Shown: positions 14,926-25,623, numbered from the stretch's first letter. The stretch is 33,883 nucleotides of DNA from Treponema sp. (GCA_031279205.1 JAITIX010000026.1:1-33883), one strand, 5' to 3'. Translations and numbers: made by a program. Notes: a model not told the origin generated them from the letters alone.

Positions 14926-15270
14926 CGTTTGCGCCATAGGGGCCTGTTGCGTTTCTCCCTGCGGAGTAACAAAACCCAAAAAGTCAGCTACCATAACCTT
15001 ATGAACGTGGGATTTGTGGATGTAGACTGGAACACCCCTTGCTGTTTCTGGTTGAAATTAAGAGGAATAATTACTCGGAATGGGAGTAGAGTAATAGGGA
15101 CTCATTTGGTAGTAGTAGAAGCATAAGGAAGCTATAAAACATAGCAGAATTAGATTACGGATAAACGGCACATAACTTGATTCGTTGCCGTGGTCTGTAT
15201 GTTTCACTGCTAAAGCGGCTTCTGGGTTCCGTTCCACGATCTATCAAGGAAATCCTGTTCTCAAGCTCTC
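14926..15270. other. Gene-free stretch between flavodoxin and eno
   Basis: No convincing gene. Open frames (for example 65 codons at 14929-15126 plus) lack ribosome sites and family resemblance. The only structure noted is the inverted repeat ATTACTC/GAGTAAT (15070-15076, 15089-15095). The stretch may hold worn remnants of a lost gene. Confidence 0.6.
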
Positions 15271-15312
15271 AAAAACCAAAAGCCGTCTCAAAGGAGACGG
15301 CTTTTGGTTTTT
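15271..15312. terminator. Bidirectional intrinsic terminator of eno
   Basis: AAAAACCAAAAGCCGTCTC (15271-15289), loop AAAG, and its perfect 19-bp complement (15294-15312), with T-runs in both directions, 12 bases past the eno stop. Confidence 0.95.
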
Positions 15313-15323
15313 ACCCTAGTTCT

Positions 15324-16649
<1,326 letters not shown>

Positions 16650-16715
16650 TTACTTCGTAATTTGTCTTCTATAAAAAAAGAACATATACAACATATATAC
16701 AAGCATCTGATTCAG

Positions 16716-17591
16716 TCAACCACTCATGGCCGCACGACGCTCCCGTACTGCGCACAGATTTATCTCCAGTTCCTCCCGCTGTTCGCCAGCAATCAGCCCC
16801 TTGATCTTGCTCAGGCTTCCCTCAAACTGGCTGATACGCGCCAGTAGTTCCACTCGGTTTTCCAGAAAGATTTCCGTCCACATCGGCGCGTTCAACATGG
16901 CTATTCTCGTGAGGTCCTCGAAACTGCCGCCGCCAAAGCGCGTGATGTCAGTGTCTGGCTCGCAGTCAATGAGCGCGGCTGCAATCACATGACAGAGTTC
17001 CGAGGTAAAGGCGATCTTCCGATCGTGATCCAGTCCCGTGGTTTCGGTGATGCAGCTGAAGCCCATGCGGTGAATGACCGTCTTGAGAAAGCTCAGGTTC
17101 TCCGGCTTGTTTCGCACAAGCGGCGTCAGGATGTAGTTCTTCCCGTGAAAGTTACAATAAGCAGCATTGGCAAATCCGCCCTTCTCACTACCCGCCATAG
17201 GGTGGCCGGGAATGAAGTCAAGGTCATCGCGGAGACTTTGTTCCATAGCTGCAACAATACCACCCTTGATACCAGCAATGTCGGTGAGCAGAGCGCCAGT
17301 ACGAAACGCTGCCATGTACTGATTCATAAAACGAAGCAGAGTTGAGGGATTCAGGCAGAGAAACACCACATTGCAGCGCCCCAGCATGGCTTCCGGTTCG
17401 GTAAAACCCTCGTCAATCACACCTTCACCCAGAGCCGCGCCAATAGTCCCCGCGTCAATGTCGCAGGCAAGGAGTTGCCCAGATTCCCTAACGATTCTTT
17501 CTTTACGCAGAGCCAGCGCTATCGCGCCACCCATCAGCCCCAGACCGACGATGCCAACGGTACACTCCTCAATAGGCTTTTTGGGACTCAC
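16716..17591 (-). CDS. tyrA: Prephenate dehydrogenase
   Basis: 291 residues. NAD-dependent oxidative decarboxylation of prephenate (or arogenate) on the way to tyrosine. A Rossmann domain with GLGLMGG (16-22) is followed by HPMAGSEKGG (130-139, substrate loop) and a helical dimerisation domain containing FGGGSFEDLTRIA. There is no fused chorismate mutase and no C-terminal ACT domain, so feedback inhibition by tyrosine through ACT is not expected. It starts with GTG at 17589-17591, overlapping the aroF TGA (GTGA), which implies translational coupling and a two-gene operon. Confidence 0.93.
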   Translation of the reverse strand: MSPKKPIEECTVGIVGLGLMGGAIALALRKERIVRESGQLLACDIDAGTIGAALGEGVIDEGFTEPEAMLGRCNVVFLCLNPSTLLRFMNQYMAAFRTGALLTDIAGIKGGIVAAMEQSLRDDLDFIPGHPMAGSEKGGFANAAYCNFHGKNYILTPLVRNKPENLSFLKTVIHRMGFSCITETTGLDHDRKIAFTSELCHVIAAALIDCEPDTDITRFGGGSFEDLTRIAMLNAPMWTEIFLENRVELLARISQFEGSLSKIKGLIAGEQREELEINLCAVRERRAAMSG

Positions 17592-18613
17592 AGTGCTTTC
17601 CCCTCAAAAGCCGCGTACTGCTTCAGGCTCGCCATGAGCGCGCTGAACGCCTGTGGCGTGATGGACTGCTCGCCATCGCAGAGCGCCGCCTCCGGGTTGT
17701 TATGCACCTCCACCATGATGCCATCCGCGCCAGCGGCAATAGCGGCTTTGGACAGCGCGGGAACCAGCCAGCTTCTGCCTGCAGCGTGGCTGGGATCAAC
17801 AATAACCGGCAAATGACTCTGCTTTTTGATCACAGGAATCGCTGATATGTCCAGCGTATTGCGAGTGTAGTTCTCAAACGTGCGTATCCCGCGTTCGCAA
17901 AGAATCACCCGGTCATTGCCACCGGCCATAATGTACTCAGCAGCCATGAGCAGTTCTGTTACCGTACATGCCGCTCCACGTTTCAGCAGTATGGGCTTAC
18001 GGCAATGGCCCAGCTCTTTAAGCAGGGTGAAGTTCTGCATATTCCGCGCTCCAACCTGAATGATGTCAACCGCGTCAAATAGCTCAATCTGATGAATCCC
18101 CATAAGCTCGCTGACAAGAGGAAGTCCCGTGACCTTTTTCGCCTCAAGCAAAAGTTCCAGACCCTCACAGCCCAAGCCCTGAAAACTGTAGGGACTTGTG
18201 CGCGGCTTAAAAGCACCGCCCCGCAAGAACCCAGCGCCCGCCTGCTTCACCGCTTCCGCAATCGACACGATCTGCTCCTGTGTTTCCACCGAACACGGCC
18301 CAGCTATCACCCCGATCCTTCCCGCGCCAATGCTGGAAACCGCACCATCGTGCCGCCTAACCTCAACCAGCGTATCCTCCGGGTGAAAGAGCCGGTTCGC
18401 CCGCTTGTACGGCTCCTGCACACGAAGCACCTTCTCCACCCACTGGTGAGCCCGCAGCGACTCCTCGTCAATGTCCGTCGTGTCGCCCATCAGACCAAGC
18501 ACAATTTGCGACGTGCCTTCAGACACATTGACCTTGACGCCACGCTTTTCAAGCAGGCCGACAAAGCGCATCACCTCAATATGGGACGTTCCCCACTTCA
18601 TAGCGATAATCAT
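17588..18613 (-). CDS. aroF: DAHP synthase, type I-beta with N-terminal ferredoxin-like domain
   Basis: Condenses PEP and erythrose-4-phosphate to DAHP, the entry step of the shikimate pathway. From ATG 18613 the product has 341 residues, close to the Thermotoga-type enzyme: a regulatory ferredoxin-like domain (about 1-75, ending YKRANRLFHPEDT), then a TIM barrel with AGPCSVE, RGGAFKPRTSPYSFQGLG, QVGARNMQNF, LLKRG, ILCERGIRTFE and VDPSHAAGR. An in-frame TTG at 18649 would add 12 residues, but a -10 box six bases before ATG 18613 and the family N-terminus (MI/V-V/I-MK) favour the ATG. In Thermotoga this extra domain mediates inhibition by aromatic amino acids. Operon with tyrA. Confidence 0.93.
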   Translation of the reverse strand: MIIAMKWGTSHIEVMRFVGLLEKRGVKVNVSEGTSQIVLGLMGDTTDIDEESLRAHQWVEKVLRVQEPYKRANRLFHPEDTLVEVRRHDGAVSSIGAGRIGVIAGPCSVETQEQIVSIAEAVKQAGAGFLRGGAFKPRTSPYSFQGLGCEGLELLLEAKKVTGLPLVSELMGIHQIELFDAVDIIQVGARNMQNFTLLKELGHCRKPILLKRGAACTVTELLMAAEYIMAGGNDRVILCERGIRTFENYTRNTLDISAIPVIKKQSHLPVIVDPSHAAGRSWLVPALSKAAIAAGADGIMVEVHNNPEAALCDGEQSITPQAFSALMASLKQYAAFEGKAL

Positions 18614-18619
18614 TGCACC

Positions 18620-18649
18620 ACTATAGGGCAAAGTTTGTTCGTTAATCAA
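18620..18649 (-). promoter_or_regulatory. Predicted leaderless promoter of aroF-tyrA
   Basis: Minus strand TTGATT (18644-18649), 18 bases, TATAGT (18620-18625), then six bases to ATG 18613. There is no Shine-Dalgarno in between. It decides the aroF start. Confidence 0.6.
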
Positions 18650-18685
18650 TCAAGCACCTTTTCAGCGCGCCGCTCACAATTTTTA

Positions 18686-18714
18686 TTGTGTGAGCCGCTG
18701 AATTCAAGGATAAT
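18686..18714 (+). promoter_or_regulatory. Predicted promoter of the TolB/FGE gene
   Basis: TTGTGT (18686-18691), 17 bases, GATAAT (18709-18714). The -35 lies in an imperfect inverted repeat, GCTCACAAT (18672-18680) with ATTGTGTGAGC (18685-18695), a possible operator between the divergent aroF and this gene. A second -10-like TATACT lies closer to the start. Confidence 0.5.
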
Positions 18715-18753
18715 GATGAACGAAGTCCGACCTTATATACTAAGGAGAAAAGT

Positions 18754-20448
18754 ATGAGAAAAATCTTACTGCCTTTAATGTTGTTCTCTATTATAAGTAT
18801 CAGTCTCCATGCCCAGCTTAAACCACGTTTGGCCATACTGCCTTTTACTGGGGGTGAAACTAAAGATGGAGAAACTATCGCTATGTTGCTGTCGTATCAG
18901 CCGGAAATAGCCAATGTTTTTACCCTTGTTCCATGGAACGCTACTGTCACAGGTGTTTTAGCGGGACAAATACAAAAGGTAACAGGCTTGACTGATTCTA
19001 AAACCCTTGATGAACTGGGAACCAGCCTCAACGCTGACTATGTAGTGGCTGGCCATATACAAAAACTGGGAGATCGCAGCCTTATCCATATCACTATTGT
19101 AGACGTGAGAGAATTACAACAAATAGCAGGCGACTACCGTGAGTACCGGAGTATCGAGGAAGTTACCGCGCTTCTGCCTGATATGGCAAAGAAGCTCGCC
19201 AGCGCCATCAACTTTGATTCCACAACCCTGCCAAAACTCGCGATTCTGGAACTGAATACAATGGACAAACCAGTGGAAAAAAACGACGCAGCGGTTTTGT
19301 CTCAACTGCTGGTTACTGAGGTGGCAAACAGCAGAAAGTACGTCGTGATTCCCTTTGACAAGCCTTACCTCGAACAAATCATGGAAGAATATCACATTGA
19401 ACGCTATGCTGACTTCCGCAGTAACCCCAGTAGTATCAAGGCAATCGGTAAAGCGGTTAATGCCCAGTATGTGCTGGTCAGTGAGGTAAGAAGCCTAGGT
19501 TCCATTAATATGTTCATGGTATCCATACTCAATACCGAAGATTCCAGCCAATTAGTCGGGGGATATGTGAACTATCTCAACATAACCGACGGCCTGCACC
19601 TTATGTCTGAGCTTTCATACAAGCTAACGGGCGTACATTCTAGCATGAATGTCAACTTCATCCCTGAAAACTTCGTGAGACTAGGGGAGGCCAGCCTGCT
19701 CATAGGCAGTCCTGAATCCGAAGAGGGCAGAGATAAAGATGAAATCCAGCATGAAGTGAGTATCGACGCTGTTTATATAAGCAAGTATGAGGTAACTCAG
19801 CGGGAATATCAGGAGATCATGGGCAACAACCCAAGCAACTTCAAAGGGTCTGACCTGCCGGTCGAACAGGTAAGCTGGTATGACGCGATAGAGTATTGCA
19901 ACAAACGCAGTGAACGCGATGGCTTGATTCCCGCTTACACCATCAATAAAACACGCAGCGATCCGAGCAACCTCAGTGAGTTTGATACCATCCGCTGGCA
20001 GGTAATCTGGGATAAAACCGCCAATGGCTATCGTTTACCCACAGAGGCTGAATGGGAATACGCCTGCCGCGCCAGTACACGCACTCCGTTTAATACCGGC
20101 GCGAACATCATCACCAGCCTTGCCAACTTCGACGGAAACAATCCCTACAACGGCCCCAAAGGGGTATACCGTGAAAAAACCTTGCCTGTGGGAACATTCC
20201 CGCCCAATGCATTTGGACTTTACGACATGCACGGTAACGTGCGCGAGTGGTGCTGGGACTGGTACGGAACCTACTATACCGAAATTAAGGTCTCGCCAAG
20301 CGGCACAACAACCGGCTCCTACCGCGTAACCCGCGGCGGCGGCTGGTATGATGGCGCCACGTACCTCCGCTCAAGCTACCGCGACGCATACCCGCCTTCA
20401 TACCGAAACCACTACCTCGGTTTCCGTATTGTCCGATCTGACTTTTAA
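18754..20448 (+). CDS. Exported protein: TolB/CsgG-like domains plus FGE-sulfatase-fold domain
   Basis: 564 residues. A signal peptide (about 1-20, ends SLHA-Q) is followed by two related alpha/beta segments (about 24-150 and 160-295), each with a PRLAILPF- or PKLAILEL-type strand and a DYVVAGHI- or QYVLVSEV-type strand, as in TolB-N/CsgG-like sensors of the spirochaete envelope. Residues 303-564 form an FGE-sulfatase (SUMF1) fold: FIPENFVRLGEASLLIGS, YEVTQREYQEIMG, VSWYDAIEYCN, YRLPTEAEWEYACRA, GLYDMHGNVREWCWDWY, RVTRGGGW and LGFRIVRS. The active-site cysteine pair of true formylglycine-generating enzymes is absent between RGGGW and LGFR, so a binding or structural role is more likely than catalysis. 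AAGGAG precedes the ATG. argG starts 26 bases downstream on the same strand. Confidence 0.88.
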   Translation: MRKILLPLMLFSIISISLHAQLKPRLAILPFTGGETKDGETIAMLLSYQPEIANVFTLVPWNATVTGVLAGQIQKVTGLTDSKTLDELGTSLNADYVVAGHIQKLGDRSLIHITIVDVRELQQIAGDYREYRSIEEVTALLPDMAKKLASAINFDSTTLPKLAILELNTMDKPVEKNDAAVLSQLLVTEVANSRKYVVIPFDKPYLEQIMEEYHIERYADFRSNPSSIKAIGKAVNAQYVLVSEVRSLGSINMFMVSILNTEDSSQLVGGYVNYLNITDGLHLMSELSYKLTGVHSSMNVNFIPENFVRLGEASLLIGSPESEEGRDKDEIQHEVSIDAVYISKYEVTQREYQEIMGNNPSNFKGSDLPVEQVSWYDAIEYCNKRSERDGLIPAYTINKTRSDPSNLSEFDTIRWQVIWDKTANGYRLPTEAEWEYACRASTRTPFNTGANIITSLANFDGNNPYNGPKGVYREKTLPVGTFPPNAFGLYDMHGNVREWCWDWYGTYYTEIKVSPSGTTTGSYRVTRGGGWYDGATYLRSSYRDAYPPSYRNHYLGFRIVRSDF

Positions 20449-20474
20449 TGCTTCTATCTACATAAGGAGTTTTT

Positions 20475-21686
20475 ATGAAGAAAAAGATCGTGCTTGCCTA
20501 TTCCGGTGGGCTTGATACTACGGTGATCATCCCCTGGCTCAAGGAAAACTATGATTGCGACATTGTGGCAATCTGCGTTGATGTGGGACAGGAGGCTGAC
20601 TGGAAAACCATCACCGAACGGGCGCTCACAACAGGCGCAATCGCCTGCCATGTGGCTGATGTAAAAAAGGAGTATGTGGAAAACTACGTCTTCCCCACGC
20701 TCAAGGCAAACGCCATCTATGAGGACAAGTACCTGCTCGGCACTGCAACCGCTCGCCCCCTCATCGCTAAAGTGCTGGTTGACTATGCCCGCAAAGAAGG
20801 CGCGGCAGCCATTGCCCATGGCGCAACCGGCAAGGGTAACGATCAGGTGCGCTTCGACCTTGGCATCATGGCATTCGCCCCGGACCTTGAAATCATTGCA
20901 CCCTGGCGAATCTGGAACATCAAAAGCCGCGATGAGGAGATCGAGTTTCTGGAAAAGCGGAACATTCCTGTTCCCATGAAGAAGAGCGATTCCTACAGCC
21001 GCGACGACAACCTCTGGCACATTTCCCACGAAGGCCTTGAGCTTGAGGAACCGGGTAATGAGCCTGAGCTTGGGCGTATGCTCAGGATGAGCGTGCCACC
21101 TGAAAAAGCACCTGACAAGCCTGAGTATGTAGACATTGACTTTGAAAAAGGCATACCCGTTGCGGTAAACGGCACACGCCTTGAGGCAGTGCGTCTGGTA
21201 CAGACCCTTAACAAGATCGGCGGCACTCACGGCGTCGGCATCGTTGACCTCGTGGAAAACCGCATGGTTGGCATGAAGAGTCGCGGGGTCTACGAAACCC
21301 CTGGCGGTAGCATCCTCTACTACGCCCACCAAGAACTGGAACACATCTGCCTTGACCGGCAAACATACGCCTTTAAGCAGCAGGTCGCGCTCAAGATGGG
21401 AGAACTCATCTACGGCGGCTTGTGGTTCACCCCGTTGAGAGAGGCGCTTTCCGCGTTTGTAGACAGTACCCAAGAAACCGTAAGTGGCAAGGTGCGGCTC
21501 AAGCTCTACAAAGGCTCGATCAGTTCCGCAGGCGTCAGCTCTCCTTACTCCCTCTACAACGGCAGCATCGCCAGCTTCACCACTGGCGATCTGTACAACC
21601 ACGCTGACGCGCGCGGCTTCATCAGGCTCTATGGCCTTCCCCTGCTTGTCCGCGCCCTCATGCAACACGACCAGAACAAGCAGTAA
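20475..21686 (+). CDS. argG: Argininosuccinate synthase
   Basis: 403 residues, normal length. ATP-dependent ligation of citrulline and aspartate, the penultimate step of arginine synthesis. The N-type ATP pyrophosphatase P-loop AYSGGLDTT (8-16), [43 protein letters not shown] and [10 protein letters not shown] are all present. AAGGAG lies 7 bases before the ATG. It follows the TolB/FGE gene by 26 bases and may share its transcript; no argH is in the window. A clear terminator follows. Confidence 0.98.
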   Translation: MKKKIVLAYSGGLDTTVIIPWLKENYDCDIVAICVDVGQEADWKTITERALTTGAIACHVADVKKEYVENYVFPTLKANAIYEDKYLLGTATARPLIAKVLVDYARKEGAAAIAHGATGKGNDQVRFDLGIMAFAPDLEIIAPWRIWNIKSRDEEIEFLEKRNIPVPMKKSDSYSRDDNLWHISHEGLELEEPGNEPELGRMLRMSVPPEKAPDKPEYVDIDFEKGIPVAVNGTRLEAVRLVQTLNKIGGTHGVGIVDLVENRMVGMKSRGVYETPGGSILYYAHQELEHICLDRQTYAFKQQVALKMGELIYGGLWFTPLREALSAFVDSTQETVSGKVRLKLYKGSISSAGVSSPYSLYNGSIASFTTGDLYNHADARGFIRLYGLPLLVRALMQHDQNKQ

Positions 21687-21693
21687 AATGCGC

Positions 21694-21719
21694 GGGCTTT
21701 GCTTGATAAAGCAAAGCCC
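21694..21719 (+). terminator. Terminator of argG
   Basis: GGGCTTTGCTT (21694-21704), loop GATA, AAGCAAAGCCC (21709-21719), then ACTTTT: a perfect 11-bp stem 7 bases past the stop. Confidence 0.9.
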
Positions 21720-21773
21720 CACTTTTCAGACCAAGCGTCTTATAGACAAATCTCCATCTTTCGACATGGGGAT

Positions 21774-21815
21774 AAACGGGTTCCCGTTCAACCCAAACGG
21801 GTTCCCGTTCAACCT
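21774..21815. repeat. Two-unit 21-bp tandem repeat of a palindrome
   Basis: Units 21774-21794 and 21795-21815 differ at one base. Each contains AACGGG-TT-CCCGTT, a 6-bp inverted repeat. It lies between the argG terminator and the 3' end of the convergent permease gene. Confidence 0.85.
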
Positions 21816-21895
21816 AACAGTAAGTAACGTGAGTTTGACGGGGAGAAAAGTCCGCAAATTGTATGAATGAACAAGAACATCATTTTTACATCAAA

Positions 21896-23239
21896 TCACT
21901 CGTAGCGTAAGACTTCTGCGGGTTTGGTCTGCGAAACTTTACCGGACGCTACCCAGGCCGCAACAAGGGCGGATAAAAAGCCGAACAGGAATATCAGGAA
22001 TACCTCAGAGGCAATAAGCCGCGAGGGAATCTCCTTGAGGTAAAAAACCGTTGGCGAGAAGATGGCGAAGCTGTCCATAGACCCGCGACCCAGAAGACCT
22101 GCCACCACATTCAGTATGCCGATGAACCAGTTCACAAGCGACTCAAGGCTGGCAAACAGGGGCGCAATGTTGGCGGCGATGATCAGTCCCAGAAGCAGGC
22201 CAGTTCCCGCGCCTGCAAGCCCGATGATAAAGCCGTCCCATATAAAGATGAGCCTGACCGCGTTTTCCCCTGCGCCAAGCGCGCGAAACAGGCCGATTTC
22301 CTCGCGCCGCTCAAGCACAGTCCGGCGCTGCGCTTGAAAGATGTTTATCCCAACGACAATGAAGATAAGTCCCACCAGTACGAACATGAGCAGTTTTTCG
22401 GTGCGAAGCGCGCTGAAGAACGCGCGGTTGTACGAGCGCCAACTGCTTAAGGTAAGCCCCTTCGTTTCTGGTAGGGCGTTCATCAGGTTCAGGATGTGGT
22501 TATCCTGCCAGCGGTTCTTCAGCTTAATGCCGAGGGAAATGGCTGGGCCGCCTAGTTCTTTGGCAGCGTCTAGGTTCACAAAGCCCCAACTGAGGTCATA
22601 GTCGTAGAAGCCGGAACGAAACATGCCGCTTACGGTGAAGGTGGAGTCAGCCGGCTCTGCGTCTTGGGGGAAAAGGCCAGCCACTGAGAGCAGCGTTACC
22701 TCATCGCCGATACGCAGACTCAGGCGCCGGCCTAGTTCCACGCCAAGCACAATGGAACGCTTATCTTTCAGGTTAAAACTTCCCTGCTCCATCTCCAGCT
22801 TGTTCCGCAGTCCCGCGTCTCGTTCCAGCGCGTCAACAGGCACTCCGCGTATCACGGCGGTCTGCTGTCCCGACTGTTTTCCCCGCAGTATCCCGTGGAA
22901 TTCCCGAAAAGGCGACACTGCGCTTACGCCATTCACGCTGGCAAGCCGCGTTTCAAGCGCTATCCGTTCCGCATCATCAAGCAGTGCGGACTCAACCCGT
23001 ATATGATATGACGATATTTCCAGAATACTTTCGATGAAGCCCAACTGGGACCCATTCATCACCGCGATAATAACGATGAGTGCCATAACCCCGATTGCGA
23101 TTCCTAGAATGGCGAGTATGGTGGATGGCGAGTGGCGTTGTCCCTTTGCCACATAACGGGATGCGACAAAGCCGATCCACTCTGTTTTCCGCGCCCACGG
23201 TGTGTTCCTGATGAGCTTTTTGATGGACTTAACAATCAT
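21896..23239 (-). CDS. LolC/E-type ABC transporter permease (FtsX-like)
   Basis: 447 residues with the MacB/LolC topology: one membrane helix near the N-terminus (41-62), a periplasmic domain (about 63-280), then three C-terminal helices (about 283-303, 329-358, 411-432) forming the FtsX domain. The N-terminus (WIGFVASRYVAKGQ) and the end (KPAEVLRYE) are typical of lipoprotein-releasing permeases, which extract lipoproteins from the inner membrane with the LolD ATPase. No LolD or second permease is adjacent, so the subunits must be elsewhere or the function differs. The hydrophobic insert before helix 4 (IFSPTVFYLKEIPSRL) is typical of the family. The start is set by a -10 box six bases upstream, without Shine-Dalgarno. 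Divergent from birA. Confidence 0.88.
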   Translation of the reverse strand: MIVKSIKKLIRNTPWARKTEWIGFVASRYVAKGQRHSPSTILAILGIAIGVMALIVIIAVMNGSQLGFIESILEISSYHIRVESALLDDAERIALETRLASVNGVSAVSPFREFHGILRGKQSGQQTAVIRGVPVDALERDAGLRNKLEMEQGSFNLKDKRSIVLGVELGRRLSLRIGDEVTLLSVAGLFPQDAEPADSTFTVSGMFRSGFYDYDLSWGFVNLDAAKELGGPAISLGIKLKNRWQDNHILNLMNALPETKGLTLSSWRSYNRAFFSALRTEKLLMFVLVGLIFIVVGINIFQAQRRTVLERREEIGLFRALGAGENAVRLIFIWDGFIIGLAGAGTGLLLGLIIAANIAPLFASLESLVNWFIGILNVVAGLLGRGSMDSFAIFSPTVFYLKEIPSRLIASEVFLIFLFGFLSALVAAWVASGKVSQTKPAEVLRYE

Positions 23240-23245
23240 GCTTTG

Positions 23246-23274
23246 AGTATAGTTGGGGTCTGTGCCTTTGAGAA
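23246..23274 (-). promoter_or_regulatory. Predicted leaderless promoter of the permease gene
   Basis: Minus strand TTCTCA (23269-23274), 17 bases, TATACT (23246-23251), six bases, ATG. Confidence 0.55.
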
Positions 23275-23316
23275 GGCTATCTAGGCTGCACCTATTTCAG
23301 TATCGTATGGTTATTT

Positions 23317-24090
23317 ATGCAAGAACTTTCAATCATTCACCCGTTTGGCGCACCGGTTTACTACTGCGATATGGTCGGCAGTACCATGGACGAGTCGCGG
23401 CGGCTTGCGGAACAGGGCGCTCCACATGGAACCGTATTGCTGGCGGATTTCCAGTCATCTGGTCGGGGTCGTGGTGCTCGTTTATGGCAGGCTGAGCGCG
23501 GGAAAAACCTTTTTTTCACGGTGTTACTGCGTTACCCGGATTATGCTGCCATCCATCCGGCGCTCACGTTGAGAACTGGTCTTGCAGTGGCGCTTGCCAT
23601 TGTTGATTTTGCGCCGGCGCTTGCCCCGATACTTCGGGTGAAATGGCCAAACGACATCATGCTTGGCTCCAAAAAGGCTGTGGGGATCATCACTGAAGCT
23701 GTTGGAACAAACGTGTATATTGGCGTTGGCGTTAATGTTGCTCAATCAAGTTTTCCGCCGGCTCTGGCTGGAAAGGCCACGAGTATAGTCCTTGCGCTGG
23801 GCAATCCGGAATTGGCAATCGACCGGTTTTCCCTGCTTGAAGTCATACTAGGCCGTCTCTTTGAGGAGATTTCGGAACCTGTAGGGGATTGGCGCGAACG
23901 GCTTTCAGCCCTGCTGTATATGAGCGGGGAACGGGTACGTTTTCTGGCTGGTGCCGCTGATGTTGGGGCGGAGGTGTTTGGGCAAATCGCGGGTGTGGGC
24001 TGTAACGGGGAACTCCTCATCCTGCCTGATGGCGCAAGTGAGCCGATCCCCTTCATCACCGGCGAGCTTGATGTGTATGGGGTAACTTAA
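23317..24090 (+). CDS. birA: Biotin-[acetyl-CoA carboxylase] ligase
   Basis: 257 residues. It activates biotin as biotinyl-AMP and attaches it to the carboxyl-carrier protein. The biotinyl-AMP loop SSGRGRGARLW (47-57; usually GRGRxGRxW), KWPND (109-113), AVGIITEA and VYIGVGVNV are all in place, with a small C-terminal SH3-like domain at about 210-257. There is no N-terminal winged-helix domain, so this is a monofunctional ligase and not a repressor. No Shine-Dalgarno is evident; TATGGT lies 5 bases before the ATG. serS begins 43 bases downstream. Confidence 0.93.
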   Translation: MQELSIIHPFGAPVYYCDMVGSTMDESRRLAEQGAPHGTVLLADFQSSGRGRGARLWQAERGKNLFFTVLLRYPDYAAIHPALTLRTGLAVALAIVDFAPALAPILRVKWPNDIMLGSKKAVGIITEAVGTNVYIGVGVNVAQSSFPPALAGKATSIVLALGNPELAIDRFSLLEVILGRLFEEISEPVGDWRERLSALLYMSGERVRFLAGAADVGAEVFGQIAGVGCNGELLILPDGASEPIPFITGELDVYGVT

Positions 24091-24133
24091 TTGTCTTTCC
24101 CCGCGCTGCTTCTTTGTGCTAGACTGCCGCATT

Positions 24134-25414
24134 ATGTTAGATTACCGGTTTATTGTTGATAATCTGGAGGCGGTGAAGCAAAACATTGCCGACCGATTTA
24201 TGAAAGCGGATGCGGATACGGTTGTATCGCTCTTTAACCGTAAAACTGCGCTTAGTACAGCGCTCCAGGACTTACAGCGACAGCGAAACGCCAATGCCTC
24301 AACCATGAAGGGGAAGCTGGAGGCGGGTGAACGCGCCCGGCTTATTGAGGAAGGCAAGCGGCTGAAAGACGCAATTGCCCAAAGCGAGGCTGAGTTTGCC
24401 ACGATTGAATCTGCGCTTGAGGCTGAGGCGCGGCGTGTGCCAAACATGGCGCATCCTGATGTTCCGGTGGGACACGAAGATAAAGATAATCTTGAGGTAA
24501 AACAGGTGGGCAAACCTACGCGCTTTGACTTTGAGCCTGTTGACCATGTAAAGCTTGGGCAAGACCTAGGCATCATTGACTTTGATGCTGGAACTAAGGT
24601 TACGGGAACCAAGTTTTATTATCTGAAGAATCAGGGCGTGTTTCTGGAACTGGGGCTGGTTCGCTACGCTCTGGATATACTGCAATGCAAGGGCTTTACC
24701 CCGTTCATTACGCCTGATCTGGCTAAAGAAGAAATCCTTGAAGGCATTGGCTTTAATCCGCGTGGGGAAGAGTCCAACGTGTACACTGTTGAGGGAGAGG
24801 GAACCTGTCTGGTAGGCACGGCTGAGATCACGCTGGGTGGCTATTACGCCAATACTATTCTAGTCAAAGATAAACTGCCGTTGCGTTTGGCTGGTTTATC
24901 CCACTGTTTCCGGCGGGAAGCTGGTGCGGCGGGTCAGTTCTCCAAGGGTTTGTACCGCGTTCACCAGTTCACCAAGCTGGAGATGTTTGTGTGCTGCCTG
25001 CCGGAAGAGTCTGACCGGATTCACGATGAACTGCGTTTAATAGAGGAAGAGATTTTCTCTGGGCTTGAGATTCCCTTCCGCGTGGTTGACACCTGCACCG
25101 GCGACTTGGGCGCGCCGGCCTACCGCAAGTGGGATATTGAGGCGTGGATGCCGGGCAGAAACGGTGGCGAGTGGGGCGAGGTTACCTCTACCTCGAACTG
25201 TACTGACTATCAGGCGCGGCGGCTTAACGTCCGCTACAAAGACGATGATGGCAAAAACCACTTTGTCCACATGCTTAACGGAACAGCCATTGCTGTTTCT
25301 CGCGCCATGATCGCGCTCATGGAAAACTTTCAGCAAGCCGACGGTTCGATACGCATCCCCCGCGCCCTTGTTCCCTACTGCGGCTTTGATTCCATTAAAC
25401 GTTACGGCGCTTGA
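24134..25414 (+). CDS. serS: Seryl-tRNA synthetase
   Basis: 426 residues. Class II synthetase charging tRNA-Ser. The N-terminal long coiled-coil arm (about 25-105) is followed by the catalytic core with motif 2 (CFRREAGAAGQFSKGLYRVHQF), CTGDLGAPAYRKWDIEAWMP, VTSTSNCTDYQARR and motif 3 (GSIRIPRALVPY). The open frame extends to 24116, but ATG 24134 gives the canonical MLDYRFIVDNLEAV start. A TAGACT box lies 8 bases before it, so the mRNA may be nearly leaderless, although read-through from birA is also possible. Intact. Confidence 0.97.
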   Translation: MLDYRFIVDNLEAVKQNIADRFMKADADTVVSLFNRKTALSTALQDLQRQRNANASTMKGKLEAGERARLIEEGKRLKDAIAQSEAEFATIESALEAEARRVPNMAHPDVPVGHEDKDNLEVKQVGKPTRFDFEPVDHVKLGQDLGIIDFDAGTKVTGTKFYYLKNQGVFLELGLVRYALDILQCKGFTPFITPDLAKEEILEGIGFNPRGEESNVYTVEGEGTCLVGTAEITLGGYYANTILVKDKLPLRLAGLSHCFRREAGAAGQFSKGLYRVHQFTKLEMFVCCLPEESDRIHDELRLIEEEIFSGLEIPFRVVDTCTGDLGAPAYRKWDIEAWMPGRNGGEWGEVTSTSNCTDYQARRLNVRYKDDDGKNHFVHMLNGTAIAVSRAMIALMENFQQADGSIRIPRALVPYCGFDSIKRYGA

Positions 25415-25564
25415 GTGTCTGACATCATCAGTTGGTGAGTGGTGGTGTCAGACACCACCACTCAGAACGTGGGTTTGGCCTCTGACACTAGCATTTGGCG
25501 TGTTTGGCTTGCTGAATCTGCGCGCTCGCTCAGAGTGTGGAGTGATGGTGTCAGGCGCCATCAC
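25415..25564. repeat. Cluster of TGTCTGACA-type palindromes, including a serS terminator candidate
   Basis: Four related motifs: GTGTCTGACA (25415-25424); a perfect 13-bp hairpin GAGTGGTGGTGTC-A-GACACCACCACTC (25437-25463); CTGACAC (25482-25488); and GTGATGGTGTC-A-GGCGCCATCAC (25542-25564, two mismatches). The second hairpin may stop serS transcripts, though no U-run follows. The shared core with 5111-5123 points to a dispersed palindromic repeat. Confidence 0.65.
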
Positions 25565-25623
25565 CACATAGAGCGCGACCCAGCGCCTCACGGTTGAGGT
25601 TTAATGCCCCGTCCCTTGAGGCT

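Noticed and set aside
14461-14994. 177-codon minus-strand frame across flavodoxin and its terminator
   Set aside because: It is mostly antisense to flavodoxin and crosses the terminator hairpin. The upstream part looked protein-like at first but has no start signal or family match.
20454-21722. 422-codon open frame antisense to argG
   Set aside because: argG is unmistakable on the other strand and the antisense product has no recognisable domain.
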